The notes under the pieces were generated by a model that ran no database searches, had not been told where the DNA came from, and saw only the letters and a program-made list of their open reading frames with translations. From JACSRF01 sp964504445 (lineage in GTDB: Bacteria > Chloroflexota > Anaerolineae > Promineifilales > Promineifilaceae): a stretch of DNA of 64,000 nucleotides. The translations under genes and the position numbers were made by a program. The DNA is taken from NCBI GenBank assembly GCA_964504445.1, contig CAZDEO010000009.1:28568-92567 (forward strand), read 5' to 3'. The stretch's first letter is position 1. Each line of letters starts with the position of its first letter. Shown in pieces: positions 27,001 to 36,282 of the stretch.

Positions 27001-27536
27001 TGTTAGGCATCATGCGCGGACATCAAGGTGGAATTCACGTCGTCAGCGAGCCAGACAAGGGCACTACTTTTAGGCTGTTATTCCCGGCTAGCCAGATGGC
27101 AAAACTGAAAGCGGTAGAGGAAACGGCCGTTTCTGCCCCACCCCAGATCACAGCCTATGTCCTCGTTATCGACGATGAAGAACCCGTATGCCAGGCAATT
27201 ACCGACATTCTCGCCCTGATCAATGTCAAAACCTTCACTGCCCCGGACGGCCCCATCGGGCTGGAAATATATCAAAACCACATGGCTAACATAAACCTCG
27301 TGATCCTCGATCTCTCCATGCCCGGCATGAGCGGCGAAGAAACCTTTGAGAAGCTGCGCCAACTTAATCCCAACGTATCCGTTTTACTTTCTTCCGGCTA
27401 TAATCAGGCCGAAGCAACCCGCGGGTTTGTTGGTCAGGGCCTGGCGGGCTTCATTCAAAAACCATACAGTGCCTCAGACCTGATCGATAAAGTCTCACAA
27501 TTGCTGACTAACGTTCAGCCAATCTCTAACCCATAA
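24033..27536 (+). CDS. TPR-PAS hybrid histidine kinase with receiver
   Basis: A 1167-residue cytoplasmic sensor without membrane segments. N-terminal TPR repeats (about 45-330) are followed by a coiled coil (about 340-372). Three PAS domains come next (about 373-500, 510-645 and 660-785), starting near SIYFKDGQGRWLVANQAG, LIWAKDLNGRYLFTNQAT and MDALDAQGNIVFWNEEC. The kinase core has the H-box GGVAHDFNNLL with His near 798, N-box NLIINAAEAIG, G1 DDGKGMDE and F-box DPFFTTKESGHGLGL. A C-terminal receiver has its Asp near 1093 (VILDLSMPG) and Lys in IQKPYS. Stimulus unknown. It ends convergently with the injection-system operon. Confidence 0.92.
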   Translation: MDNSLNHETPKKERIYNLNQTVAQTWRDDLHRGLALAQEAYDLAMSEPDYPQGVADAQLNLGRIHYRLAQYTQGQAHLLQALKKYQEIQNPIGEAHAWTGLGLIHWRLADYPTASDYHIKALQIFRAEEETEGEAIALSHLGLVYGLTQDTQAALTTYKQLLAIHQASGNRQNEGFALNNLAMAYCQSGNLEQARACILQSLQIAREENNDALEVVASDTYGTILLAQGEAEQALTHFQHSAHLANEKGYRHDELSALLNIGRAFAAQNQVNQALQAWQRVLEIGASLGAKDDLRKCHHQMAKFFKHQGDLAAALTHYEQFHELDRLIFNETADMRQKTLEVSYEVQAAQQKNLLLEKEIAERRQVEEALRASQESLHTLIQASPDSIYFKDGQGRWLVANQAGLNAFQMQGLAYRGKTDAELARDTPFFSEALLHCVRTDEETWRVAHTTRATETIPQPDGTALIFDVIKVPLFNEDGSRRGLVIIGRDVTAQMEAETAVRHREQEQRSLYNMVRLMCDNVPDLIWAKDLNGRYLFTNQATCDKLLNAHDTSEPIGKTDHYFMQRERATNPDDPQWYTFGEICVSSDEIVLQDKQAQRFDEYGNVQGQFLYLDVYKAPFWNEEGVLIGTVGCGRVVTEEKKREIDNHQMAKALQASEERLRLMVQHMPVMMDALDAQGNIVFWNEECERVTGYSAAEIINNPQAMTLLYPDENYRQQMLQEWATRGNHYRNWEWELTCKDGTQKTISWSNVSERFPLPGWVSWGIGVDVSERQRAETALRQAQKTESLGVLAGGVAHDFNNLLVAMLGQMSLAMVKLRPEHQAWGHVEKAVKAAERAADLTQKMLAYSGRGHFAIQSLDLNALIAENLHLFQASIPKNVRLDSALLPDLPLIEADAGQMQQVIMNLIINAAEAIGEQPGQVLVSTGEEKIDEEQDEKWRYTGQTLVPGNYVFLEVRDDGKGMDENTLASIFDPFFTTKESGHGLGLAAVLGIMRGHQGGIHVVSEPDKGTTFRLLFPASQMAKLKAVEETAVSAPPQITAYVLVIDDEEPVCQAITDILALINVKTFTAPDGPIGLEIYQNHMANINLVILDLSMPGMSGEETFEKLRQLNPNVSVLLSSGYNQAEATRGFVGQGLAGFIQKPYSASDLIDKVSQLLTNVQPISNP

Positions 27537-27578
27537 ACTGCAGCCCTGGGGTTTGGTCCAACGTCTGTTCCCCTGCCA

Positions 27579-30500
27579 TCACCCGGACCGGATAGTGGCG
27601 AGCGTGTCTAGCCGAATCTTTACCGTCTGGCTGGCTGCCAGTTCCAGGTTCAATGCCGTTAGTTCGGCTTCTTCAACTTCTGGTTCCCCGGTCAGTTTGG
27701 CCTTTTCCGCCTCCAACTGCCGAATTTTCACCGCCTGAATTGCCCTGGATTCTTCCAAAACGGCTGGTTGATACCTATCCATCTCTTGCAAAATTTGCTG
27801 GTAGGCGGTGGCTGCACGCCGTTCAGGAATTGCTTCCGTCTCCGGCGCATCCCTTTCTCCTAGGAATTGCTGGAATACCCCGCGGTCAATTTGGCAGGTT
27901 AAAGAAAGGTTGTTTTCCTGAACAAAGAACTGCGGCAGCCCCCACAGGCCAAAGCAGTGGTTGCCCTGGTTGTCCGTCACGGAATTCATCAACGCTAAAG
28001 CCAAGCAAGAGAAATAACAACGGCCCAGGGATTCTTTGAAAATATTGCCGGAGATACGTGACCGCAACCCGCCGATGATGCCATTAGCCAGCATATAATC
28101 ATTGGCCAGCAGCATCGCGTCCATCTGATTATCGTGGCAGGCTACGTCATCTAAGGAGATGATGTAAACAGCTCCTGCCGCCAGTTCCAGTTCTGGGCGC
28201 AGCAGGTTAAAGGTAACCTGGTTATCATTGAACAGGACCGTTCCGCTTAGACTGAGTTCTTCCAGGTTGAAATTGGCCAGAGTGGTATGCAAAGCGCCAG
28301 CGCTGGCTGCAGAGCGCTGGGCCTGCTCGGTTGCTAGATGCAAAAAGCCCTGGAATAAGCCGATTAACTCGTCGGCGATGCCCACGTTGACAATTTGCAC
28401 GACGCCCAAGAGCTGGATGCCGGGCTGCTCATTGCCATCATCCCCGATCACGGTTACGGGAATAGCGCCCTGACTAGTAAACTGATTGTCAGAAACGGTC
28501 ATGTCGCCATAGCCGCGGATTTGCAGGGCGGGTCCGCGGGGCACAATGATGGTGTTGGCGTGAATTTTGGCCGCGGGGTAGCCATCGGGTAGGGTCAGGG
28601 TGCGCTCTTTGTCTAGTTGCAGATGGAACGGCCGTACCGCCGCATTCCGCACAATAATACCCCCTTGCCGGCCTGTCGCCCTTTGCCCCACGCGGGGTGA
28701 TCCATTATGCAAAATGCGGTTGTGGCTGATTTCCAGCCCCTCACTTTGGAAAATATAGATTCCGGCAATTGGCGCTGCCGCTTCCTCATCTTCCACCCTC
28801 TCTAAAATGGGCTGCAAGTAGCGCAGGTTGTTAGTCAATAATGATTTCTCGCCAATGACGCGCCGGGAAACGGCCGTTCTCACCTCAGAAGCTGGGGCAA
28901 TTTTCTGAGCCATTCTAGCCACAGCTCGTTCTGGAACCCTGCCCTCTTCTGGACGCGGTATCGGTGTACCAGGCCGGGAAGGGACTTCAGTCGGCCCGCA
29001 ATTTTCAATCAGATTGCCGGTAATATGCAAATGCTTGCCCCCAGCCAATACAATGCCACCCGCCACGGAACGGCCGTCGTCTACCAGCGCACCGCCAGCA
29101 CACCCTACAATCTCGTTGTCCCGAATGGTCAAAAAATCTGTTGCCAACAGGGAAGACGGTTTATCCAGATTGGGTATTCCCTCCACAGAAATGCCCGATC
29201 CTGCCATTCGCGAAATATGGTTTCCACCTATCACAACCTGGCGCAGCGGGGCAGCCACCTGCGCCTCCCGAATATTGTGCGAAAAACCGTCCCGCGGTTG
29301 ATCCTTTTCTGGCATAGCGCGGAAGCTAATGCCATGCCACAAGCCATCTGTCAGGTCATTGCCCTCCACAGCTACGTCGCGGCTGCCTCCCCACACAGAG
29401 ATGCCGCCCCAAATCAGATTTTCCCGCACAATTAACCGCTGGCACAGCCCCGACAGCCCGGTCAGGCCACCCGTCTCCAACACATTCCCCTCCACCTTAA
29501 CTTGCCGGCAGCGTTCCAGCACCACCGCGCCCATATCATTCTTCGGGTTAAAAGGTTCCCGGTCTCCATTTTCAGGTATGCGGCTGACAATGTGATTGCC
29601 CTTCACGTACAGCTCCCGCGTGCGGTCTGCAGCCACCGCCACAGCCCCAAAATCAATGTGGCAGCCGAGATTTTCCAATCTCACGCCCAAACAATCTCGG
29701 ATAACGATAGCCGGTTTCGATGTTCTAACCCTGAGCCAGGTGTGGGGCAGGCAACCTGTCAGGGTGACATTCACCCGGCTGCGCAAGAGAATCGGCCGTT
29801 CCAGAATATATTCCCCTGGCAAAATGCAAACCCGTCCTCCTTCTGTAGGCAAATGGTCTACAGCCTGCTGAATGTCCTTAAACATGCCATGGCTGTGCAC
29901 GCCATCGCCCACCGTCACCGTGCAACAGCTCTCGCGCAGGGCCGTTAGCGGGGGGAATAGGTTTCGGCAGTCATGAATGATGGGCTGCCACCGCCGCCGT
30001 GGTTCTGGCACGACGGGTGGTTCCTCTTCGTCCAGTTTGCGCATGTAAGCCAGCAGCAGTTCCAGTTCCTGCTCTTCATCCTCAGCGCGCAAGCCTCTTT
30101 CATTGGCAGCAGCTCTTACTCCCCCTTCAGCCTGCGGCAGCTCTTCCGTTTGCTGCCAATGAATGAGGGCCAGGCGGCAGTAATGGTGTTCAATACCCTG
30201 GGGTGGCGCATCATCCAAAACCTCAATGTCCCCAGACGCCGTCCGTGCGGCAAAGGTCCAAAAGTCGCCAGTGATGTGCGGGCCACCATCAAAGCGCACC
30301 TGTACACCATCTTCCAGGTTGAAGGTAGCAGCCGTGATGGGAATCGGCGCGCTGGGCTGGTCCCAACGGCGCACTTTGGCGTGACGGCCAACCTGGTACC
30401 CGCTAATAGCCTGGCTGAGGGTCAGCTTACGCTGGGCTTCGTCAAGATCGACAATTTGCGCCATGGTTCCCGGCGTTCCCGCTAGCTCACTAGCGTCATC

Positions 30501-31325
30501 CAGCACCTCTATCCAATCGCCCACGTGTAAGGCCAGTACCTGGTCTCGCCCAATACGCTGCACAATGAGTTCCTTGGGTTTGCCGGCCACAAACTCGGCT
30601 ACGGCAAAGACCACGGCGCCATTGTCGCGTGACCATTTGAAGGTTGGTTGGCCCGTGTCGCTGCCGTCATGAATTTCCACGCGGTAGAGACGGTTTTCCA
30701 GCCCACGGTATCCGCCTCCGGGGTTGATCAGGCAGGGATCGTCGGCGTCAGGGACAACCACGGTCTGGCTGCTGAGGCGACCGCGTAAATGCAAAGGCGG
30801 CAGCGGTGGCCAGGGGTCAAACTGGTCAGCGCAGTGTTGCTCCTCCACGCCGGGGCGTATTTTTACTTGCCAGATGGTTTGCAGGCGGGTGGTAGTGTCG
30901 GCGCCACCCAGGGCTTTTTCCAGCAGGTCAGGGTCTTCCAGGGCGGTTATGTGCCGCCGCCACACGTCCAGATAAACCAGGTCGTAACGGCCGTTTTCCG
31001 GCGCAATAGGCGGCGGGTCCAGGTAGTACGGCTGCTCGCCGTAGGTGGTGCCCTTCGTCTCACACAACATGCCATCCACATACATGCGCCCCGCCGTCAG
31101 CGTCAAATCCGAGGAATCGGCCGTCACCCCCACGCCAAAACCGGCGTGATCAATTGGCGCACCGCACCGCCCAATGATATCTGTGGCCCGGGTTTCATCC
31201 AGATAAGTTTGTATGCCGCCGGCCTCATTCCAATCTGCGTCCAGGTCTACCCGGCCTTGCTGCTTCAGCACCTGCGCATATTGCTTGTCTGGGTCAAACG
31301 TGAAGCGTGTAAAATCACCTTTCAT
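27579..31325 (-). CDS. Giant right-handed beta-helix protein with DUF6519-like N-terminus
   Basis: A 1248-residue protein. The N-terminus (MKGDFTRFTFDPDKQ and LDADWNEAGG) matches the DUF6519-type domain seen in eCIS loci. From about residue 480 to 1100 the sequence shows repeated short strands with N, V and I ladders (for example VKGNHIVSR, VIGGNHISRM, ITGNLIENCG, ISHNRILHNG), typical of a right-handed parallel beta-helix. The end is a Glu/Lys-rich helix near 1190-1235. It is probably a fibre or surface-decorating protein that recognises a glycan. The ATG at 31325 was chosen because GGGAGG lies seven bases upstream; the earlier ATG overlaps that site. It is the last gene of the locus. Confidence 0.8.
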   Translation of the reverse strand: MKGDFTRFTFDPDKQYAQVLKQQGRVDLDADWNEAGGIQTYLDETRATDIIGRCGAPIDHAGFGVGVTADSSDLTLTAGRMYVDGMLCETKGTTYGEQPYYLDPPPIAPENGRYDLVYLDVWRRHITALEDPDLLEKALGGADTTTRLQTIWQVKIRPGVEEQHCADQFDPWPPLPPLHLRGRLSSQTVVVPDADDPCLINPGGGYRGLENRLYRVEIHDGSDTGQPTFKWSRDNGAVVFAVAEFVAGKPKELIVQRIGRDQVLALHVGDWIEVLDDASELAGTPGTMAQIVDLDEAQRKLTLSQAISGYQVGRHAKVRRWDQPSAPIPITAATFNLEDGVQVRFDGGPHITGDFWTFAARTASGDIEVLDDAPPQGIEHHYCRLALIHWQQTEELPQAEGGVRAAANERGLRAEDEEQELELLLAYMRKLDEEEPPVVPEPRRRWQPIIHDCRNLFPPLTALRESCCTVTVGDGVHSHGMFKDIQQAVDHLPTEGGRVCILPGEYILERPILLRSRVNVTLTGCLPHTWLRVRTSKPAIVIRDCLGVRLENLGCHIDFGAVAVAADRTRELYVKGNHIVSRIPENGDREPFNPKNDMGAVVLERCRQVKVEGNVLETGGLTGLSGLCQRLIVRENLIWGGISVWGGSRDVAVEGNDLTDGLWHGISFRAMPEKDQPRDGFSHNIREAQVAAPLRQVVIGGNHISRMAGSGISVEGIPNLDKPSSLLATDFLTIRDNEIVGCAGGALVDDGRSVAGGIVLAGGKHLHITGNLIENCGPTEVPSRPGTPIPRPEEGRVPERAVARMAQKIAPASEVRTAVSRRVIGEKSLLTNNLRYLQPILERVEDEEAAAPIAGIYIFQSEGLEISHNRILHNGSPRVGQRATGRQGGIIVRNAAVRPFHLQLDKERTLTLPDGYPAAKIHANTIIVPRGPALQIRGYGDMTVSDNQFTSQGAIPVTVIGDDGNEQPGIQLLGVVQIVNVGIADELIGLFQGFLHLATEQAQRSAASAGALHTTLANFNLEELSLSGTVLFNDNQVTFNLLRPELELAAGAVYIISLDDVACHDNQMDAMLLANDYMLANGIIGGLRSRISGNIFKESLGRCYFSCLALALMNSVTDNQGNHCFGLWGLPQFFVQENNLSLTCQIDRGVFQQFLGERDAPETEAIPERRAATAYQQILQEMDRYQPAVLEESRAIQAVKIRQLEAEKAKLTGEPEVEEAELTALNLELAASQTVKIRLDTLATIRSG

Positions 31326-31345
31326 GATGGTGCCTCCCATCTCTT

Positions 31346-33472
31346 TTAAGTTACGACAATCAACCCCGGCTCCAGGCCAAAGGGTAAATATTCTTCTAGG
31401 CGGATACGTAAATTAGTCTCGCGCTGGGGCTGCTGCAAACGGCAAAAAGCCCCCATTTCTGCGCCATCCTCGGCGCCCGTACGAATTTCTACTGCGCAGC
31501 GCTGGCTCAACTGCCCAAACGCCGGGTCGCCATAATGTACCGAGCTAAACGCGGGGCGCAATCGCGCCAGCACCGGAGCCTTGTGCTGAAGGGGCAGCGC
31601 TTCTACTGACCCATAGCCCAGTTCAGCCGCTTTCTGCGCCAGGGCCAGGTCGGGCTGGCAGCGGTAGCGACGCGGCGTCACCGATTGGGGCGGCGCGTAG
31701 CAAAAGCGTAGGCAGCCACTTTGCCGCCGCGTGACGCGCACCCGATCATTAAAAATCGTTTCCGAAGCCGTCAATTCCTTGACATGCACCTGGCCCCACA
31801 GCGTGACCCGTTCCAGGACGGTGGGCGGCCCGGGTTTGTCAGCGTCATCGTTGGCGGCAATGGCGGGCTGCGCACTGCCGGCCACGTCAGGGGCGGCGAT
31901 CAGGCTGTCGCGCACCGCCAGCCCGGCGCAGCCCGCAGGCAGACGAATGGGTCCCAGGATGCTGTTGTCTACCGTGACCGTCAGATCGGCAAACTGGTGG
32001 CAGGGGGTGTCCAGCACAATACTGTCTAAGTCTGGATAGCGGGGGCTGCCATCTTCGTTGAGCCGCCGGCCGGGGACCAGGGTGCAATGCTGGATGTGCA
32101 GGTTGATGTCGCCGCACAGCTCCAGGCGGCCTTCCACCAACAGCCCGTTAAGCACCATATCTGCATCGCCATCAGAGGCGGTCACAAGCCACTGCCCCAC
32201 CGGGCGCACGGTGGGGCGCAGCCCGTCGGCAGCCTGGATGATGAGACGGCCGTTTTCCGGCAGCGCCATCTCCAACAAGCCCCCATACACCTGGTTATCG
32301 CCAATTTCAATGAGACAGGGCGGGCGGCCAGCATCCTCCCAAACCGTCAGCGCTGCCTGCAGCGTTTTTAGGGGCTTGGCCTTGGCCACTTCCAGCTTCA
32401 AGCCATTGGGTGGCGTATCGTGAAGGGTTTTGCGCCGGCTGTAGGGGCCGCTGCCCAGGTCGTCGCTAAAGCCATAGTTGTAAAACACAGTCAATTTAGG
32501 CGGCGCTTCCCCTGGTGGAAAGGCAACGCGCCCGGTTCCTACGTCTATGCCTACCTTGCCAGGGGGCGGGTCGCGCCAGGTTGCCAAATTCTGGCAAAAG
32601 ATGCGAGACAGGGGAATGAGGGTGTCTGGGGTGGCCAGGGCACCTTCATACAGAGCAAAGCTCTTGTCTGGCCCGTAGTAATCGCCCGGATTGAAGTAAA
32701 AGGCGGCTGGGCGAATGGGGCCGGGCACGTGCAGTTCGGTAGCCAGCCCCGTGGGGTCTGCTTCCCGTTCGGGGTTTGTAAAGAGCGGAGCCACGTTGCC
32801 CAAAATGCTGAAGTAGAAGCCGTTGGGGTAACTGGGCGCCGGTTGCGCGGGAACGGCCGTTAACGGGTACTGCTGCAGGCGCCACAGAAAAAAATTGATT
32901 TTACGAATATTGTAGCGGCCCACCAACTGATCCGTGGGACGCACGTCAACCATATGGCTCAGGGTATCAAAAGGGCCATCCAGCCGGTCTACGCTGTCCA
33001 TGTCGCGCAGGTTCACCGTGCCCACCCGGCGAACGCTCAGAGGGGCTTGTTTCTCTGGGTCGGGCAACACATCATAGCGCAGATGGTTCAAATTTTGGGT
33101 CCAGCCCAGGTTTTCAAAGGCGGCTACGGCATGAGCACCCCAGCCGGTAATATCGCGGGCCAGTTCTTCCAGCATGGGCAGCACGCCTTTGCGCCGCCGG
33201 TAGTAGATGGTCTTGGCCACGTCAGCGCGCCGCCCCAGGGTAATCTCGTACAGGGGATTGTTGCCCACCAGATCGCCGATGTAGGGAATCACCCAATCCG
33301 CACAGGTTTCAATGAAGAAATCATCCCATAGGCCGTCCACATCGCGCTTGATGACGTCGGCCTGGGCGCTGATAATGTTTAGCAGCGCGCGCAGCGGATA
33401 CCCTTGCTCCGCATCCCGCATTCGGTAAAAAACGGGCAGATGTTCGTATAGGTCAATGGCTGGTGTGCTCAT
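31346..33472 (-). CDS. P2 I-like baseplate/tail protein with beta-helix extension
   Basis: A 708-residue protein. The N-terminal part (about 1-150) resembles P2 gpI-type tail proteins of eCIS (LPVFYRMRDAEQGYPLRALL, then GWDDF-like and YYRRRKGVLPMLEELARDITGW). The C-terminal half (about 370-560) has short beta-strand repeats with VDNSILGPI and VRDSLIAAP, again beta-helix-like. It probably connects the baseplate wedge to a fibre. GAGGAG lies five bases before ATG. It sits 13 bases after the second J-like gene, and the giant beta-helix gene follows after 20 bases. Confidence 0.78.
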   Translation of the reverse strand: MSTPAIDLYEHLPVFYRMRDAEQGYPLRALLNIISAQADVIKRDVDGLWDDFFIETCADWVIPYIGDLVGNNPLYEITLGRRADVAKTIYYRRRKGVLPMLEELARDITGWGAHAVAAFENLGWTQNLNHLRYDVLPDPEKQAPLSVRRVGTVNLRDMDSVDRLDGPFDTLSHMVDVRPTDQLVGRYNIRKINFFLWRLQQYPLTAVPAQPAPSYPNGFYFSILGNVAPLFTNPEREADPTGLATELHVPGPIRPAAFYFNPGDYYGPDKSFALYEGALATPDTLIPLSRIFCQNLATWRDPPPGKVGIDVGTGRVAFPPGEAPPKLTVFYNYGFSDDLGSGPYSRRKTLHDTPPNGLKLEVAKAKPLKTLQAALTVWEDAGRPPCLIEIGDNQVYGGLLEMALPENGRLIIQAADGLRPTVRPVGQWLVTASDGDADMVLNGLLVEGRLELCGDINLHIQHCTLVPGRRLNEDGSPRYPDLDSIVLDTPCHQFADLTVTVDNSILGPIRLPAGCAGLAVRDSLIAAPDVAGSAQPAIAANDDADKPGPPTVLERVTLWGQVHVKELTASETIFNDRVRVTRRQSGCLRFCYAPPQSVTPRRYRCQPDLALAQKAAELGYGSVEALPLQHKAPVLARLRPAFSSVHYGDPAFGQLSQRCAVEIRTGAEDGAEMGAFCRLQQPQRETNLRIRLEEYLPFGLEPGLIVVT

Positions 33473-33485
33473 GGTGTCTCCTCAA

Positions 33486-36278
33486 TCAAATACTTAAGCC
33501 GACGCTGATGAGCAGGTCGCCGGTTGGCGATTCGACAGCGGCCAGTTCTGTGGGGAAGATGGCTAGACGGGGTTGGGGCTGCACGGCCGTTTCTCCATGG
33601 GAAACCCGGTCGGCAGCATACTTAAATCCCAACCGGTCAATGTCCACGGCAATGACCCCAGCCACGTCTTGCAGCACGCTGTACAAGTCGCTCAGGTGAA
33701 TGGGTTGGCCCAGGTCTCGGTGGTCGAAGGCAAAATGGGCTTGCAGGGCGGCCAGGGCATTTGCCTGCACCGTTTCCGCCAGGTAATCGTCATCAATGGC
33801 GATGGCGGCCTGTACTTGCACGTAGACAGGACGATAACTTTGCACGGTTAGCTTGCGGTGGGGGTGGCGACGGCCGTTCAAATCTGCTACCAGTGCCGTG
33901 TAAGTGTCGCTATTTACGGGAATCACAGCGCCCCTGTCCCCGGCTACGGTCAAGCACACAGCCTGTTCCAAACCATCCCAACGCCAGGCCGCCCGTGCTT
34001 TGGCTATACCCGCAAAGGCTCGTGCGGCGTCTTCAAAATCCCGCAAAGAAACAACGCGGCCAAAGGTGCGCACGGTGTTGGGCGCATTCTCACGCATTTC
34101 GGCCAGCATTTCCGGTTCTGCGCCACCCGCAGCAGGCAGGGGATTGCTGCCTTCCTTGACGCCCACCGGTTTATCCAACAGGGTTGTCAGGGTGGCTGCC
34201 GCGACGTTGCCTTCCTGGCCAATCCCCTGGCGGTAGGTGGCAACAACATTATTCTGACCGGTGGGCAGCCGCGCGCCGGTTTGCCCATCACCAAACTGCA
34301 CCTGCATCTGGTTCTCGTCGTCTACGCGGGTGGTGTAGACGCGGGCATCGCCAGCCTGCCCATAGAGGGTGTCCACCTCCTGCCAGCGCACGCCGTCCAC
34401 GCGAATTTCCAGGGTGCTGGCGGCGCCGTTTTTTGCCCCAGCCTGGGTCACAAAGGTAACAGGCGCTTTTTTTAGGCTGAAGGTTTGAAACTTGCTGGCG
34501 GCGTTGCCGCTACCTAGCACTTCATTGGCTATGGTTTCGCCGTGAGTGACAGCAACCACGTTGGCCTGGGCAACGGCCGTGGCCCCATCCAGGGCCGCGG
34601 TGAGCGCTTCCGTCAGGGTGATGCGTAAATGGTCACCCACAACCTGCGCTTCCTCCACCCTGGTGACCTGCACCTTTCCCGTGCCGTCACCCAGAAGGAT
34701 GCGTCGCTCTGGTTCCAACAGCGCCTCCACTTCCGATGCGGAAAATTCAGGGCTGGCGGTGTTGTAGCCCCATTCCACCAGGGGCACGTACACCTGGCTC
34801 CCCTGCAGTGTGGGGGCATACCCCTTGGGCCAGAAGGTGATTTCCGGACCGGCAAGCTCATAAACCACCACGCTGCGCAAGGATCCAATTGCCTGGAAGG
34901 AATCGGCCAGGGTTATTTGCGTCACCGTATCTTCCAGCGGACCCTTTTCAGTTTTTACCTGCACTGCGGCGGTAATGCGGGTGAGTTGGGTAAAATCGGG
35001 ATTTACCAACAAAATTTGCGTGCCCGCTTTCAAATCATCATAAAGGGTATCCAGCACCAGCCTATTGCCGGAGGGGAGATTAAATTGATACCCTTTGTCT
35101 CCTTCGTTTATTTGCCTCCATGTCATGACGGTGTCGTCATTGGTAGCGGTGGGTTTCATGTAGCTCTTGGGGGCGTCATAGCCAAAGAGGCGCATTTTGC
35201 GCACCCATTTGTAAGCCTGGGCGTTGCTCAAGGACCAGCCGCTGCTCTGAATGGCTGGTTTCCAAGAGAGGGTGGTGCGCCAGTCAATGGCTTCTAGCGC
35301 TGTTACTTCTTTCTCTTCCACGCCAGCGGGGCTGATGAGGGGATTGCCAGTGACACGGCGCAGTACGCGGGTCAGCAGTTGCTCACCAATTTCGCGGCGG
35401 CGACCGGACGCGGTGGTCCAACTGTCTACGGCCGGGTCAAAAAAGCGAATGATTTGCAGTTGCTTAGAGCCGGCGGTAATGGTGTTCACTTTGGCGGGGG
35501 CACTGGCGGTCAGGCCATATTGGGCCAGGTAGCCAGCCGCTTTTTCTGGGGCAGCAAAGGCTCGCCCGCCCGCCAGGGCTTCGCTGGTGAGAGCTGCGGG
35601 GTTGAAAACGGCCGTGCCCCGGGGAAACAGCACAATCTTATCTCCCGCAGAAAGGTCGGCTTTCACGGCTTCTACGTCAGCTGGAGCCAGAGTGCCCTGG
35701 CGGCTGCCCTGAATCAGGGGGTTAGCCGCTGCTGGTTGGGCATAAATGCGAAACTGATTGAGCAGTGCCCTGGCGGTGATGGCCTCCATCGACTCAAATT
35801 TCTGGGGTTTTTCGTCCTGACCGGGAACGCTTTGTACGCGCATGCCTACCTTGATGGCGGCGCTTTTGCCCTCTTGCAGGGTGTAGGCCAGGTATGTGCT
35901 GGCAGCTACGCCGCTGGCCGGTTCATACCCCAACAGCGCGGCCAGCCGCCGCACGTTTTCACGCAGCACGGCCGTGTTCAGGTAAGCTTCGTTGGCAATA
36001 CGTTCCTGGTAAAAGGTGAGAATATCGGACAAATAGGCCCACATTTCCAGCAGGGCTATGCCATAATCGTCGCTCTGGCGTGCTGTCCAGCTTTGTAAGG
36101 GGCGCAACAGTTGCCCGTCTGCTTCTACGGTACTGCGCGCAATGGCTTCCACCATAGCCTGGCGGAAGCGGGCAAAATCCCCAATGCGGTACACGACGGC
36201 CTTTAAGCCAGGGCGGTTGGTTACCAGGGCAGGGGTGGGGGATACGGCCGTTTCACAGCAGCCACATGCATCATTCAT
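33486..36278 (-). CDS. Baseplate J-like protein, second copy (Afp12-like)
   Basis: A 930-residue baseplate wedge protein. Key segments are YGIALLEMWAYLSDILTFYQERIANEAYL near the N-terminus and VQFGDGQTGARLPTGQNNVVATYRQGIGQEGNVAA in the middle. The C-terminal gpJ domain has NTVRTFGRVVSLRDFEDAARAFAGIAKA. The frame extends 41 codons upstream, but that part overlaps the first J-like gene and is Cys/Trp-rich. The ATG at 36278 has GGGAGG upstream and lies four bases after the preceding stop. J-like proteins form the wedge that triggers sheath contraction. Two J paralogues in tandem are usual in eCIS. Confidence 0.9.
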   Translation of the reverse strand: MNDACGCCETAVSPTPALVTNRPGLKAVVYRIGDFARFRQAMVEAIARSTVEADGQLLRPLQSWTARQSDDYGIALLEMWAYLSDILTFYQERIANEAYLNTAVLRENVRRLAALLGYEPASGVAASTYLAYTLQEGKSAAIKVGMRVQSVPGQDEKPQKFESMEAITARALLNQFRIYAQPAAANPLIQGSRQGTLAPADVEAVKADLSAGDKIVLFPRGTAVFNPAALTSEALAGGRAFAAPEKAAGYLAQYGLTASAPAKVNTITAGSKQLQIIRFFDPAVDSWTTASGRRREIGEQLLTRVLRRVTGNPLISPAGVEEKEVTALEAIDWRTTLSWKPAIQSSGWSLSNAQAYKWVRKMRLFGYDAPKSYMKPTATNDDTVMTWRQINEGDKGYQFNLPSGNRLVLDTLYDDLKAGTQILLVNPDFTQLTRITAAVQVKTEKGPLEDTVTQITLADSFQAIGSLRSVVVYELAGPEITFWPKGYAPTLQGSQVYVPLVEWGYNTASPEFSASEVEALLEPERRILLGDGTGKVQVTRVEEAQVVGDHLRITLTEALTAALDGATAVAQANVVAVTHGETIANEVLGSGNAASKFQTFSLKKAPVTFVTQAGAKNGAASTLEIRVDGVRWQEVDTLYGQAGDARVYTTRVDDENQMQVQFGDGQTGARLPTGQNNVVATYRQGIGQEGNVAAATLTTLLDKPVGVKEGSNPLPAAGGAEPEMLAEMRENAPNTVRTFGRVVSLRDFEDAARAFAGIAKARAAWRWDGLEQAVCLTVAGDRGAVIPVNSDTYTALVADLNGRRHPHRKLTVQSYRPVYVQVQAAIAIDDDYLAETVQANALAALQAHFAFDHRDLGQPIHLSDLYSVLQDVAGVIAVDIDRLGFKYAADRVSHGETAVQPQPRLAIFPTELAAVESPTGDLLISVGLSI

Positions 36279-36282
36279 TCTG

